A stretch of DNA of 64,000 bases from positions 124,001 to 188,000 of the forward strand of contig JAACJM010000012.1 in assembly GCA_013368315.1 (NCBI GenBank), read 5' to 3'. Below are positions 22,683-34,940 of the stretch, piece after piece (position 1 is the stretch's first letter; the number at the start of each line of letters is the position of its first letter). Made by a program: the position numbers and the translations under genes. Origin of the DNA: Tetrapyrgos nigripes (Eukaryota; Basidiomycota; Agaricomycetes; Agaricales; Campanellaceae). Under the pieces are notes generated by a model. The model was given only the letters and a program-made list of their open reading frames with translations. It was not told the origin of the DNA and did no database searches.

Positions 22683-25600
22683 ATGCACCCGTCAGACTCG
22701 ACCTCCTCTAACAATGCCCCCTCTGCTTCCAAGTCTCCCCCAGGCGCTTTCGCCTACCAGACTCGACTGCTTGAGCGCACTTCATCCACATCCAAAGGAT
22801 CTCTTTCTCGCAGTAACTCTCAAATGAGTGTCCTCACAAACCCCACCGGCTCTTCCTCATCTTCATCGACAACTCGCAGGTGGCTTCCTACTCACCGCGT
22901 TGCCAACAGTATGGATAGTGTTCGAGGGAAATGGGAAGAGCGTGCAAGAGAGAGTATGAACGATGACTCTGCGATTCGATCTGCATCACCCACTCGAGAT
23001 GATTTCAGGTCTCCTGCTCTGGCCAGGCTGCAGAATTCCATTGAATCTTCCTCATCGTCGACTTCCTCATCGCCCGAACGCACACCGAAGTATTTGAAGA
23101 GAGCCACAATGCCTACTCCCATTATTGCCACTCCATTGTCCCCGAACACCACAGGTATATCCGTAGAGGCAGATTCTCCTTTGTTATCAACACCACAACG
23201 CATTCATTTACCATCATATAATCATTCAACATCTAGTCCCGTCAAGCCAGTCTCCCCAACGAGTACGGAAAGTGACTATTCTCGAACCCGTCGGAATACC
23301 TTTGATTATTCCACTCTCAAACGTTCCAACTCCGTGCAAGATCCAGAGAAATCCGGAGTGGTTTCTTCTCTTGCCTCTCGATACGAGAGCTCAAGTCCTT
23401 CTCGGCAGGACTTTTCCAACGTACCTCCCAGCCCCACACCAAGCGGTGTTCAACGTCGACCTACTTCACTATATCACCGTCCCTCTAATTCCCTGGATCG
23501 ATTTAATCAGCAAACGTCTTCTTCAGACAGTAGTTCGAGTACGCTTCTCTCACCGACCTCCACCGGGAACTCCAGCCCAATGTTCCCGAAACCTTACTAC
23601 CGAAGCTCATATCTCAACGGCAAACTCAACAAATACGGGTCAAACCTTACCGGTGGTCGACGTCTTGGCAATCATCTTCCTCGCATAGCCAGTGGTGACA
23701 GGGAAGACGAGGTGCAGGAGGAAGTGAAGAAGGAAGAATTGAAGGAAGTAAAGGAAGTAAAGGAAGAAGTGAAAGACACTCCCTTGAGGAGAGCAGAACG
23801 GAGAGCCGCTCGCCTGAAGGCTATCAACAACGAGGCGTACGCTCGTCCTCTAGACTCTTCAGAATCCGCAACTCCAGACGATGTCGCGGGAGTGCCAGGA
23901 CGCCTGCGCTTGTCGCGAGACAAAGCTCCGGCTTCTTCTGCTGCCTCTCCGCTACCGTCAGCTCGATTAATGCGAGGTCTCTGGGCTGATACACAAAGAC
24001 ACCTGATTCAAGCTTATGAATACTTGTGTCATGTTGGGGAAGCTCAGCAGTGGATTGAAGGTTGTTTGGGCGAAGAACTTGGTTTCGGTGTGGTGGAGAT
24101 GGAGGATGGGTTGCGAAACGGCGTTGTCCTGGCCAAGCTGGTCAGAGTGTTTCAAGGAGACCGTAGCGTCAGGAAGATTTATGATGCTCCCAAGTTGGAC
24201 TTTCGGCATTCGGACAATATCAACATTTTCTTCAACTTTGTGCGTCAAGTGGGTTTACCGGAGGTGAGGCTCGGATGTCCAGCTGTTTTGCTGTACTCAC
24301 TTTAATTATTCCAGGGTTTCATATTCGAACTCACTGATCTCTACGAAAAGAAGAACTTGCCCAAAGTCATCTATTGTATACATGCTCTGAGGTTTGTAAT
24401 GTCTACTTCAGACCTCAGGGAATTACTGAGATGTCATTTAGTCATTTGCTAGCACGTCGTGGTCTAGCTGAACGGATAGGAAATCTGTTGGGTCGCCTGA
24501 AATTTTCTGACGACCAGCTTCAGAAGACTCAGAAGGGGTTGAAGGATGCAGGGGTAGCTATGCCCAACTTCGGAAACGTAGGGCGCGAGCTTGCCAAAGA
24601 GATTAATGAGGAGCCCGAGGTTGAGATTGAAACAGAGGACGAAAGTAAGTCTTTTGATTCTATGGATGTATCTTTCCTGACCGCATGTTTCCCAGGGCGA
24701 GATCGTCTGCTTCTCGAGAATGAAGCCTCAATCATTGCACTACAGGCGATGGCTCGTGGGGCTCTCGCTCGCAAATCCCATGCCGCGTTGCTCGCGCGAC
24801 TACGTCTGAGTGAGCGTGGTTTGCTGAAGCTCCAAGCTCAGTGTAGAGCTGCTTTGACAAGAAGATTAATTGAGCGGAAACGAGATGCCCAAAGCGACCT
24901 CAAACCATGGGCACTCGCTTTACAAGCTACCGCACGGGGCGTCCTTGCGCGACGAAGATGGAATACGCGTCTCGGACAGATCAGACGTTCCGAGGCCAAC
25001 TATGTCAAACTCCAGAACCAGATACGCGGTGTTCTCCAGAGACGTCGTTTTCAAAGGCTAAAAGCGGCTCTAAGGACGAGCAAAGTCTCTGTTGTGAAGC
25101 TCCAATCCCTTGCTAGAGCGCGACTAGTTCGACAGTCTCACGAAGAGCTTAGCAGGACATTTGTTGACCCCGTTGTCGCATCTTCTGTCGCGACCTTCCA
25201 GAGTACATGCAGAGGTGCATTGGCAAGGCGACGGGCTAATCGTCGCGCTGTTCAGTTGGAAAAACTTTCACCTTGTTTTGTCGCACTTCAGGCACATTGC
25301 CGTGGTGTCCTCATGCGCAGGCGGATGAGGAAGCAGATGGCTAAGCTTGAAGATGTTTCAAACACTGTGGTTCGCATACAAGCCGCGGTCCGGACATATC
25401 TGGCTAGGAAACGTCTCCTTACGCTGATCAGAGGTCTTCGGAAGGCCACGCCGTTTGTCGTCGGTTTTCAAGCTCGTGCCCGAGCGAATATTGCTCGGCA
25501 AAGTCATCAGAATCTGGTGAAATCATTATCATCAGTCAGGACAGTCAAGGCAGTGGGTGGTGTACAATCATTCGCGCGTGCATTCCTGGCGCGAAATCGT

Positions 25601-28600
25601 CACACAGAACTCGCTCGCAAGCTCGACTTTGTCGCTCCAGATGTTGTTGGACTACAGGCTGCCGCTCGTGGAGTCCTTGCTCGTGACCTGTATTACGCCT
25701 GGAGAGACCATTTACATCGAAACGAGCACGTCGCTACGTTGTTGCAAGCCATGTTCCGCGGTGTTGTACAGCGCAGAAAGTTCCGTGCCAAGATGGAATA
25801 TTATCGTGTTAATTTGAGCAAAGTGATCAAGATCCAGTCCCTCTACCGTGCCAAAGAAACCAGGGAGCAATATCGACAACTCACTATGGGCAAAAACGTC
25901 ACCGTCGGGACCATCAAGAATTTCGTCCATCTGCTGGATGATTCCGAAGCCGACTTTCAAGAGGAAGTCAAGGTTGAGAGGCTTAGGAAAAGAGTTGTGG
26001 AGAGCATCCGTGAGAATCAGAGTTTGGAGAACGATCTTAATGACCTTGACGTGAAAATTGCTTTGGTTGTGCAAAACGTCAAGAGTTTTGAGGAGGTTAT
26101 CAAAGCGAGGAAGCGTGGCGCCGACAACGCAGCTGCTCGCGCAGCTCGGGCTTCTCTCTTAGCTGCTCATGGTGATCCATTTTCTGGACCCAATACACTT
26201 GACCAGGTTGCCAGAAGGAAGCTCGAACTCTATCAACAATTGTTCTACCTCCTGCAAACTCGCTCGGAATATCTCAGTCGCCTCTTTGTCCGTTTGTACA
26301 TGAACGATGCATTAGAGAAGAACAAGCGTTTCGTCGAGCGTGCAGTTCTGACACTCTTTGGTTATGGCCAGGATCGACGTGAAGATTATCTGTTGTTGAA
26401 ATTGTTCCAGGTGGGCTTCTATAATCGTTGCGTATTCTTTTACTGATTCCCTTAGTCTGCGATCCATGACGAGGTCAAATCAGCCAATTCTATCGATGAA
26501 ATTGTGGACGGGCATCCCATGTACATCAACATCGCTGTTCATTATGTTCGTCCCAAGCAAATAGCCTACGCTCGTGACGTGTTTCAGAAATTGATTCGTG
26601 AAATCGTTGAACATGACGATCTTGATTTAGAGGTAGATCCAGTAGTGGTAAGTCCCCACGACAGTTTGTCCGAATACCATCTTCTCATCTCTGCTTCAGA
26701 TACACCGCAAACGGATCGAATTGGAAGAGATGAAGACGGGCAAACAGAGCTCAGAGCCTAAAGATGTTGACTTCCGACAAGCTCTCGACAATCCTCTTAC
26801 GAGACCAATCTACATCAGGCGTACGTGTAGTGTCAGAGTTCCTTGTATCTGGTTCTGACTTTTCATGTAGATCTTCAAACATTGCAGGCGTGGGCTGCCG
26901 TTTTCATGAAAGTGATCATGGAATCTACGAGAAAGATGCCTTATGGAACGAGGTATCTTGCACGGGAGACTCTAAATGCCCTGCGGGTAAGCTACAGATA
27001 CCCTCATCGTTCATGTTGTAACTCATTCTTTGCTATTCTAGGAACGATTTCCGGATGCGCCAGACGATGCCTACGCTGCTTGCATAGGCAGACTGGTTGT
27101 CTATCGATATATCAACCCTATCATAGTGTCAGTTCCTCGCTGCCTATTGCTGTGAAACCTCTTTCTGATTCAGCGCAGAACACCAGAAACTTTCGACCTT
27201 GTATCAAGAACTATTGATGTAGATAGCCGCAGAAACTTGGCTCACATATCCAAAGTTTTGACTCAAGTGACTACCGGCTACGAATTTGGTTCTGAAACAC
27301 CAAATCTCATCCCGATCAACGAATTCGTCAAGAGAGCTATTCCGGAGCTCGGTCACTGGTTGCTTGATGGTATGAGAGAAACAGTTCTGATCATCCAATG
27401 TTGCTCACTGTCCAATAGTCGCTAATGTGTCTGATGCGGAGACTCAGTTTCATGCGCACGAGTTTCTGGATGCAACGGTCCCACCGAAACCTATTTACAT
27501 CAGTCCCAATGAGATATATGCCATGCATGGCTTATTGGAGCAGTATATCAATGACTTGGTAAGTACAATGCTTCTTTCTTTCGAGAATATGTCTCAACGA
27601 TACCACAGGCGCCTCAAAGAACCGATGATACCTTGAGGATTATCCTTGGGGAACTAGACGGCGTGCCACACATTGGCAGCGAGGAGCTCAAGGATGCAAG
27701 AGATACCGCCATCACACTGGAATTGACGAATCGATTTGCCAACGTTGAAGGTAAGCTGGTCAAATTCGAATTTCCATATCACTGACCCCTCTTCCTACAG
27801 ATCCCCAGGCTGAAGAAAAAACCACTTGGGTCCAGGCCAAGCGTGGAGTACTTGCAATTCTTCGAGTGCAGCCTGCTCAAGACTTACTTCAAGCCTTACT
27901 GCGTAACGTTACCGAAGAAGACGAACGTATCTGGGATGAGATAGTTGAAGCTGAGCTGGAGAATGAAGCCAGACAAATGCCTCGTCGACAACCCTCAACT
28001 ACGGGACCAGAACTTCGTTTAGAGGATATCAGAGTGTAGGTGGCCTTTCAGGTTGATGAACGTTACACTCAAACAAGTTGGTCCCTTCAGTCTTCCGTTC
28101 GGTCAGGTCAAGGCACAGGCCATTGCGAGCGTATTGAAGCTCGAGAAAATGGGCAAGATTACACGAGACGACAATTTCCAGGGTCTCCTGAACGCTATCG
28201 CAATGGATGTCAGGAGTAAGCATCGCAAGCGTCTTCAGAGGCAGCAAGAGATGCAGAGTATGAACGATGCTCTTCGTCACCTCGCTGAGCGGAGGAAACA
28301 CTTTGAAGAACAAATCGATAGCTATCACAATTATGTGGAAGCTGCCATGACCACCATGCAACGTGGCAAAGGGTGAGTCTTCTTTCTAATGTTCCTTATA
28401 TCTTTGACTTAATGGGTCAACAACAGCAAAAAACGATTCGTTATTCCGTTCACCAAGCAGTACTTCCATCTCCGTGATCTGCAGAGGTCGGGTCAAACGC
28501 CACAGTTTGGCTCATTCCTTTACACGGCCAAACATCTGTACGACAAGGGTATCTTGTTGTCGATCGACCAGTATTCACCTCGACAATTTGACAAACTTCA

Positions 28601-28870
28601 AATAACGATGTCTTCCAACACTGCCGGTATCTTCACGATTACTCTCGAGTCGGTGCTGCTTGGTGCTTCTCAGCGTATAGCGTCAGAAGATGTCCGGATG
28701 GAAGATCTTCTCCAAGCAAAATACGAACAGAGGTCTTCTCTTTCTCTCTACAAAGGGCAGATGAAACTCAATTTCGAGTTGTTCTTGTACCAGATTAATA
28801 AAAAGTAAGTCCTTTTTCTGGAGGCCAGCGCGACAAATCTAACTGCCTTTGTACCAGGTTCTATGTTTAA
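22683..28870 (+). CDS. IQG1: IQGAP-family cytokinesis scaffold (Iqg1/Rng2)
   Basis: Actomyosin-ring scaffold. About 1,800 residues. A Ser-rich disordered N-terminus (MHPSDSTSSNNAPS onward, 22683-23980) carries a Lys/Glu repeat (KKEELKEVKEVKEEVKD). A calponin-homology domain follows (TQRHLIQAYEYLCHVGEAQQ to YCIHALSHLLARRG, about 23990-24470). Then come 13 IQ-like motifs spaced about 30 residues apart (about 24730-25870), for example IIALQAMARGALARKSH and VIKIQSLYRAKETREQY, which bind calmodulin or light chains. The RasGAP-related domain spans about 26250-27650, with MPYGTRYLARETLNAL and VVYRYINPIIV. IQGAPs are not active GAPs, and the sequence agrees in lacking an obvious arginine finger. The RasGAP C-terminal domain (about 28030-28810) ends MKLNFELFLYQINKKFYV. 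A final two-nucleotide exon join gives the stop at 28870. Confidence 0.95.
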
Positions 28871-29060
28871 TAGTTTTCAGTGTCATGCTACTCTACAAAC
28901 ATCTTTTCTTATTTTATCCATTGTAGATCGTACTCATCCAACATCATATCCAATCGTTACTGTATGTACTAAAGCTCTCGCAATGACCTCAGTGTATTCT
29001 TGAACTTGTTTGCGTATATCAATAATCATGACTTTACGACTTCTCTGACCCATTTTTATT

Positions 29061-31975
29061 TCATAGTGTGAAACGGAAGTCTGGGTGGCGGTCCCCTGAA
29101 AGCAACGTCATCAGCTAGCCAGTAGGCCACGAAAAAGACGACTTGCCTATTGGTGCACGCGTCTTTCCTGCATCCCATAAAGCTTGATACTTCTCAATAT
29201 TTCCTTGCCGACGTCCTTCAGCCCGAGCTTTATTTTCCCATCGACAATAGGTCCTGAAGTAGCACATCAACAGGAAAGAAAAGAAAGAGGACGTCAGAAC
29301 TTACACATTGGCAGCAATAAAGAGCCAAGCTAATATCTGGAAAGCCAATACAATGCTGTGTCCTCGCACGTCTGTTATACATTCAGTATCTGGAAATATC
29401 CCTATTAGGATCTACTGACATCTGGGTGCTTGATCTGCTGTATGTTCAGTACCTGCAATTACCTCTTCTGGAATCTACTGACCTGGGGTGTAGGCAAAAG
29501 TGGCCACAAAACCGCTGCAAATGAACCGATGCACGACTCAGATGATGCCATTCAACATGTCATGAACCATACCCGCAGTTCGCGATGGCAAGCTGAAGAG
29601 CAGTTGTCGTCGCTTTCTTGTAGTGGCCACTGCTATTGTTGGGTAAAATGGATCTAGGAACGAGAGGTCGACAGCCTTCTAATCAGAGAATCCTTGATGA
29701 GAACTTTCAAGTCTGAGAAGCTTACAAAATGGACGGTCCGCACGGGTACCTGTGTTGGAGAAGTCGATCAGGCGTTGAAAATAACTTGTCATCACGTTCA
29801 CTTACACGCCGGCAGCCATGAGAAAGACAGCTGCATATCTACCGGTATTCGTTTGAGCAGTTATAGCGACGATATAACCTGGACAGGTCGGTCAAAGGTC
29901 GTCAATCAACAGGTGTTATGTTTGCTTACCGACAATGGCAACAGGTAAGCATATCAGGATAAATGGACCTCGCCACTTGAGTCGGTCACTTAGGAATGCT
30001 ACGAACACTATTTTTGGGGCAAGTTAAAAAAAAACAACAAATGTATACGAGAAGAAACAGATGCCATACCGGTCAGAACGACAGCAGGGACATAGGGAGG
30101 CACTGCAACAAGTGATTCAGCCACTGTTGAATTCAGCCTATGTATACAGACTGACCTGTATGCAGTTGGGCTTGGCTTCCCGTGTATCCCAGCCCAGCGA
30201 CGATAGTAGGGCTAGATAGAGTTGAGTTCAGTATTTCGGAGAGGAAATCGATAAGCAACGCACAGGAAAAGTGAATATGAATACAAGCTGATAACAAAGG
30301 CGAAATATGCGAGACCCGTTAGCCAAGTTTGCACATCGAATATACCTTTTCGTTCCGGTCTGGTGAACAAGTGGGTCTGTAGGTTTACGAGGATAGCTCA
30401 CCTCTGCGGACTTCTCCCCACTCAAAGGCCTCCTCTTCATAATTTACCGCAGCCGACTCCGAATTGTCAGCCTTCTCCATTCTGACATCCTCTCCCTTCT
30501 CGTCGGAAACAGGTGAATCGCGGGCGGAAGGTCCGACAGAAACAGCACTAAAAGTGGTCGATGATGCATCTGCTCTGAATCTACGTACTATGTAAGGAGC
30601 ACAAGGTTAGAAATAGTTATCAAGACACAAAAAGTAAGCTCACACGCAAACTCCTTCTCCTCGTCAGTGAGAAAAGATGCAGTCGAGATGCTTCCCGGTA
30701 AAAAGATAGCGGCTATGATACTAAAAAACCACAGTTGCAAGTCCTTCCAGACAGAATATCCAACGCCACCTAGAGAAAAATGAGTTGCTACTATTTAGTA
30801 GTGATGAAGCGATATTCACCCAGCTAAAAAAATATGAGTTGCACCGTCTCAGAGACAAAAGAGATATACGTCACCAAGACCTCCAATTCCATCCATTTTC
30901 AAGATTGCGGTAGCCAGCAGGCCTGCAGAGTAGATAGTCGTTCATCGGTGAAGGAATGCTAGATATCAAAGGTACGTACCTCCAAACGCGCCAGAAAGGG
31001 ACGCTATACAGATTCATAAATTGCCATATCTCATTCAGAAGGGATCAAACTTCACCAGACGCGTAAAATATCCCGACTCTGCGGTGTAAAAACACGTTCA
31101 GCACTGAGGCGTGGTATCGTAAAGTATTTTTGACTTGCCTTAACTGCAACTCGTGTCGTTTGTAGATAGTACTCAGGTACAATACCTTGAAGGCAAGTCA
31201 GAGATAATCAAATATAGCTGCAGATGGGACCACGCACCATGCCGGGGAGTAAACCACCTTCGCATGCACCGAGAAAGATTCTGATAGCGATGAGTCCGGA
31301 ATAATTTTGAACCAGGCAGGTGAGAGTGGTGACACCGCCCCAAGCACTGTACATCACTTGTTTATCGACGAATGGCGCGGTAATAAGGGTAAGGACCGGC
31401 GTACCAGACAATGAGTGGAAGCCATCGCTGGTCCAGACATCAGAAAGGATCAAACCGAATTGTATAGGTGTCAAACTTACATTGGCCCCCATACGTTTGA
31501 GTACCCAGTTGGAAGGCATTTCAACTAGAAGGTAACTGGATTTGAGAGGCGATAAGCATTGGATAGATAGGCTGCATGTTCACTTACGAAAGGTAGAAAA
31601 CTGCGGGGGTGATGTAGGCAGCATTGAGAGAGGACGCAAAAGGAGCTTACCCGCAAGAGTGGTGTTAAACTGATTCCCTTGCAGATGCGTGTCGCGCTCG
31701 AGTCCAGCAATTCTGGCGTTTCCGACATTCGTCCTGTTTAGGTTGTTCTCATTGTCAGAATCGCGATAGCGAAACAGGTGTGACTTGGGTATACCTGTCA
31801 ACGAAGTTGGCTAGCCATAACTACAACAAGTTTAGTCGATGAAGACAAGACTGGAGACGAGGGAAATTGGCCTCACTAGTGCAAGGGGGGGGAGAATATG
31901 TGAGTCTAGCTTCCAGAGTATTTTCCTGGTCATTCGTCGGTCATATTCGCTGCCAGCTTCGAGTTGAGAAGACAT
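29061..31975 (-). CDS. MFS transporter, anion:cation symporter (Dal5/allantoate permease) family
   Basis: Plasma-membrane major-facilitator carrier of the fungal Dal5/Tna1/vitamin-anion group, about 500 residues split by at least 14 short introns. The N-terminus MSSQLEAGSEYDRRMTRKIL leads into LDSHILPPLALVWLANFVDR TNVGNARIAGLERD, the typical helix 1 region. Also seen: YLLVEMPSNWVLKRMGAN, WGGVTTLTCLVQNYSGLIAI RIFLGACEGGLLPGMV, YLSTIYKRHELQLRVGIFYA and GGWRWIFCLEG. The central loop carries NYEEEAFEWGEVRR. The C-terminal tail GDRHPDFRFTL, usual for the family, is reached only by splicing a GC-AG intron at 29096-29146. The substrate is not predictable beyond a small organic anion such as allantoate, nicotinate, biotin precursor or pantothenate. 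The promoter shared with the WW-FF gene contains a cluster of inverted repeats. Confidence 0.85.
29096..29146 (-). other. GC-AG intron in the MFS transporter gene
   Basis: 51 nt, donor GCAAGT, acceptor TTTCAG. Splicing gives the C-terminus APIGDRHPDFRFTL; reading through gives a family-atypical end (KSSFSWPTG). Confidence 0.75.
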
Positions 31976-32043
31976 GCTTGGAAGGGGGATGTTAGAAGAC
32001 TCGAAAAAAACGGAGAAGCCGTCAAGAGCTTCTTATACTTGTC

Positions 32044-32093
32044 CATTACCGAGTAATGAATCATTAAATGGGTAATGACCCATCATGGGGTCA
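32044..32093. promoter_or_regulatory. Cluster of three overlapping inverted repeats in a divergent promoter
   Basis: Three dyads lie in the 221 bp between the MFS start (31975, -) and the WW-FF start (32197, +): CATTAC-CGA-GTAATG (32044-32058, perfect arms), ATGGGT-AATG-ACCCAT (32068-32083, perfect arms), and TGACCC-6 nt-GGGTCA (32076-32093, perfect arms). They sit about 70-120 bp upstream of the transporter ATG. The symmetry and position suggest binding sites for dimeric regulators, but no factor is identified. Confidence 0.5.
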
Positions 32094-32196
32094 GGTTTTG
32101 AGAGAGATTAGTTTAAACGCGGATAAGTCAAGTTGAAGATCTATAGCTTCATCAACATCTGACCCCACAGCGGCATTTCGCGGCAATTGCAATAAT

Positions 32197-34733
32197 ATGT
32201 CTTTTCCTCCTACTCTCGGTCCGCCTCCCCTGCCCCCTCCATGGACAGAGCACCTGGGTAGGCTATTCCATGTCAAGCTCACACATCTTTGCTCATTCTT
32301 TTCTAGCTCCTGGTGGTCAGATTTATTACTACAATCCGAACACTCAAGAATCCACCTACATTCGCCCATTACCGACTTTCCAAAATCTCCCTGCTTCGCA
32401 ACGATCAAAGCCAAAGAAGGAGAAGCCATTGACAAAAACGCAGATACCTGGCACAGATTGGATTCGCGTTAAGACTACCGAAGGCAATGTTTTCTACTCA
32501 CACAAGGTGAAGAAGCAAAGCGTGTGGACCGTACCTGAGGAAATTAAAGAGGCTGTGGAACTTCTGGAAAAGGAAGAGAGCAGGGATGATAGTACGATGA
32601 AGACGGAGGAGGAACTGGAGGTGGAGAGAATTAAATCTCAAGTGCAAGAGGCTGTCAAGAAGAGGAAAAAGTCGGTTGATGACGAAGAATTGGATGAAGT
32701 CGTCATTTCCAAGAAGGCCAGGATTCCCGAGGATGATGAGGAAGAGGAAGAAAGTGACGAGGAGGACGACAGGGAAGAGGAGGATTGGGAGCGTGAAGCT
32801 GCTGCACAACTGGCTGCAGAGGCAGAAGAACACAAAAAAAGGGAAGAGGAAGAAGCTAAACGTGTTGCAGAGGCTGCTGAAGCAGAAGCACTCAAAGCCA
32901 AAGAAGCGCAACTCAACATGCCCGAACGGGTTGATTTGTCCATTGAGGAGGCGAAGGCATTGTTCAAGGTAGGTCTCTTTCCAAATACTAGTCCTGTGCT
33001 CAGTAGTCTCGCAGACTCTACTCAGGGAAAAAGATATCAACCCTCTTCACCCATGGGATACATCTCTGCCTAAATTCGTTTCAGATCCGCGATACGTTCT
33101 CCTTCCATCTGTTACGGCTCGGCGTGAAGCTTTTGACGAATATTGTCGGGATCGTGCACGCGAACTTCGTCAAGAAAAGGTCAAGCAGGAGAAGGCTAGT
33201 GACCCTCAGGAAGAGTTTGAAAATCTGCTCAAAGCCGAGGTCAAAAGCACGAGAACCAGCTGGACCGACTTTCGCAGGACCTGGAAAAAAGATAGGCGTT
33301 TTTACAGTTGGGGTAGGGACGATCGGGAACGCGAAAAGCGCTTCAGAGAATTCATACGTGAACTGGGTGAAAGTACGTTATGATGCGCATATGCTATCAC
33401 ACCTCTATTCCTGACTCAATCATTCAGAGAAAAAGGCAGCAGCACAGAAGGCTGAAGCGGACTTCTTCGCTTTGCTAAAGGAGCGAGTCAAAGTGGAAGG
33501 AGACATGGATTGGAAGAAGGTCTGTATCTGTATCTTTTATAGATGTCTGAAATGACTCATTTTCACAAAGGTGAAACGCGACCTTGTCCAAGACCCACGT
33601 TATGACGCCGTAGGGTCCTCTTCTCTTCGTGAAGAACTTTTCAACACGTTTTTAAAAGCTTCTGGTTCAATCGTCGAAACTGGTCGGTCAGCAGAGAATG
33701 GAGAAGTTCAGCCTTCCAAAGATGTAGAAAAAGCCGAGAGCAAAAGAGACAGAAAAGAGAGAGCCGTGAAAGAACGGGAAGAGAAGGTCAAGGCGGAGCG
33801 TGAGCGTGTGCAGGCTAGTATCGGACGATCAAAGATGGAACTGAGTAACGAGGAAGGGGAACTCGAATTTAAGTGAGTCTATTCAAAGAAACCTCCATTG
33901 CAGCACTAACAAAGCTAACGTTCTTCAGGACCCTTCTTACCGATGCTATCCGAGATCCACAGGTACGACGTTTCACAAAGGCGAAACAGATTCTCATTCT
34001 GCTGTGTAGATATCATGGGATGCCGCCCTACCTCAGCTCAAAACAGATCCACGTTTTCTCAACTCTCCTTTGCCAGTGAATCAACAACTACACTTGTTCC
34101 ATTCGCATGTATCTCACTTACGCTCGAAGCATCTGAGCAATCTGCATGCGCTCTTTGAGTCACATGCACCTTCCTTGGCCACGACTTTTGAGTCACTCCC
34201 CTTGTCGTCCCTCTTATCCGCTTTACCGGTCACAAAGCTTGGATTCGATAGTGATGCACTGGAGAGTGAGTTTGAAAAATGGCAGCGCGAACGCACTCAG
34301 AAGGCCAGGACAGCATTCGATGAAATGCTGTCAGAGAACTCCTTTGTGGAATTTTGGGGTCGACTGAGGAAAATTGGCGGGGAAGGTGTTGACGGAGGGG
34401 TGAAAGCCGACGAAGAGGGACTCGCAGAGGACGAAGGGGAATTTAGTGGAGGCAAGGTGGATATGAAGTCTTTGGCTAAAAGCGTCGACATCCAGGAGAT
34501 GGTGAAGGTGTTGAAGGTGATGTCCTTTACCTTTTCGTCCTGGTTATAGTCTTACATTCAGTAAAGAACGACAAACGCTACATCATGTTTGACCATGTTC
34601 CCGAGCAGCGGGAAAGGTGGCTAAGAGTAAGTGTTTCCGTCGTCCATCCTTAACTCTTCTCATGGACTCTCTTCTTTAGAATTATCTGGCACAATTATCT
34701 GCGCCAAAAATGTCGGTCCATGTGCCTTCGTAG
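32197..34733 (+). CDS. WW-FF domain protein (TCERG1/Dre4-Urn1-like splicing or elongation factor)
   Basis: About 715 residues. Two WW domains: the first from PWTEHLAPGGQIYYYNPNTQ (split by an intron), the second from GTDWIRVKTTEGNVFYSHKV KKQSVWTVPEE. A very acidic/Lys-rich linker follows (about 32640-32900). FF domains then include KALFKTLLREKDINPLHPWD with KFVSDPRYVLLPSVTARREA, a WKKVKRDLVQDPRYDAVGSS segment, LEFKTLLTDAIRDPQASWD, and a C-terminal LKNDKRYIMFDHVPEQRERW LRNYLAQL. Such proteins bind the splicing machinery and phosphorylated RNA polymerase II. The layout agrees with fission yeast Dre4 and human TCERG1; Prp40 is less likely because the spacing and last FF differ. Antisense reading frames over the acidic linker are shadows. 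Start at 32197 (MSFPPTLGPPPLPPP). Confidence 0.85.
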
Positions 34734-34940
34734 CTCATCAGTGTCAACAGTGAGAAAGGTACTAAAAGCTCGGACGTAGCGTGTGAGGTTCCCGATGTTC
34801 GTCCGTAACGGCCAAGTATGGATTAGTACACGATTTGACACGTAGTACAGTAGAGGAATCCGAATATAAATTGATGCTTCATTACAACTCGATCTAATAC
34901 CACGTAGTTGAACAGTGAGGGACGCACCCTCTCGGCCAGC

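Noticed and set aside
31861..31900. G/C-rich run near the MFS start as a possible regulatory tract
   Set aside because: It falls inside the first exon and its boundary, encoding SHILPPLAL.
19709..31975. Possible metabolite cluster (acyl-CoA synthetase plus MFS transporter)
   Set aside because: IQG1, a housekeeping gene, lies between them, and no synthase, oxygenase or methyltransferase is present.
32498..32967. Phe- and Ser-rich reading frames on the minus strand
   Set aside because: They mirror the acidic Lys/Glu linker of the WW-FF gene and have no family resemblance.
34780..34802. Heat-shock-element-like TTC/GA/TTC triplets upstream of GRP94
   Set aside because: The spacing does not fit the nGAAnnTTCn pattern and the middle triplet is GAT.
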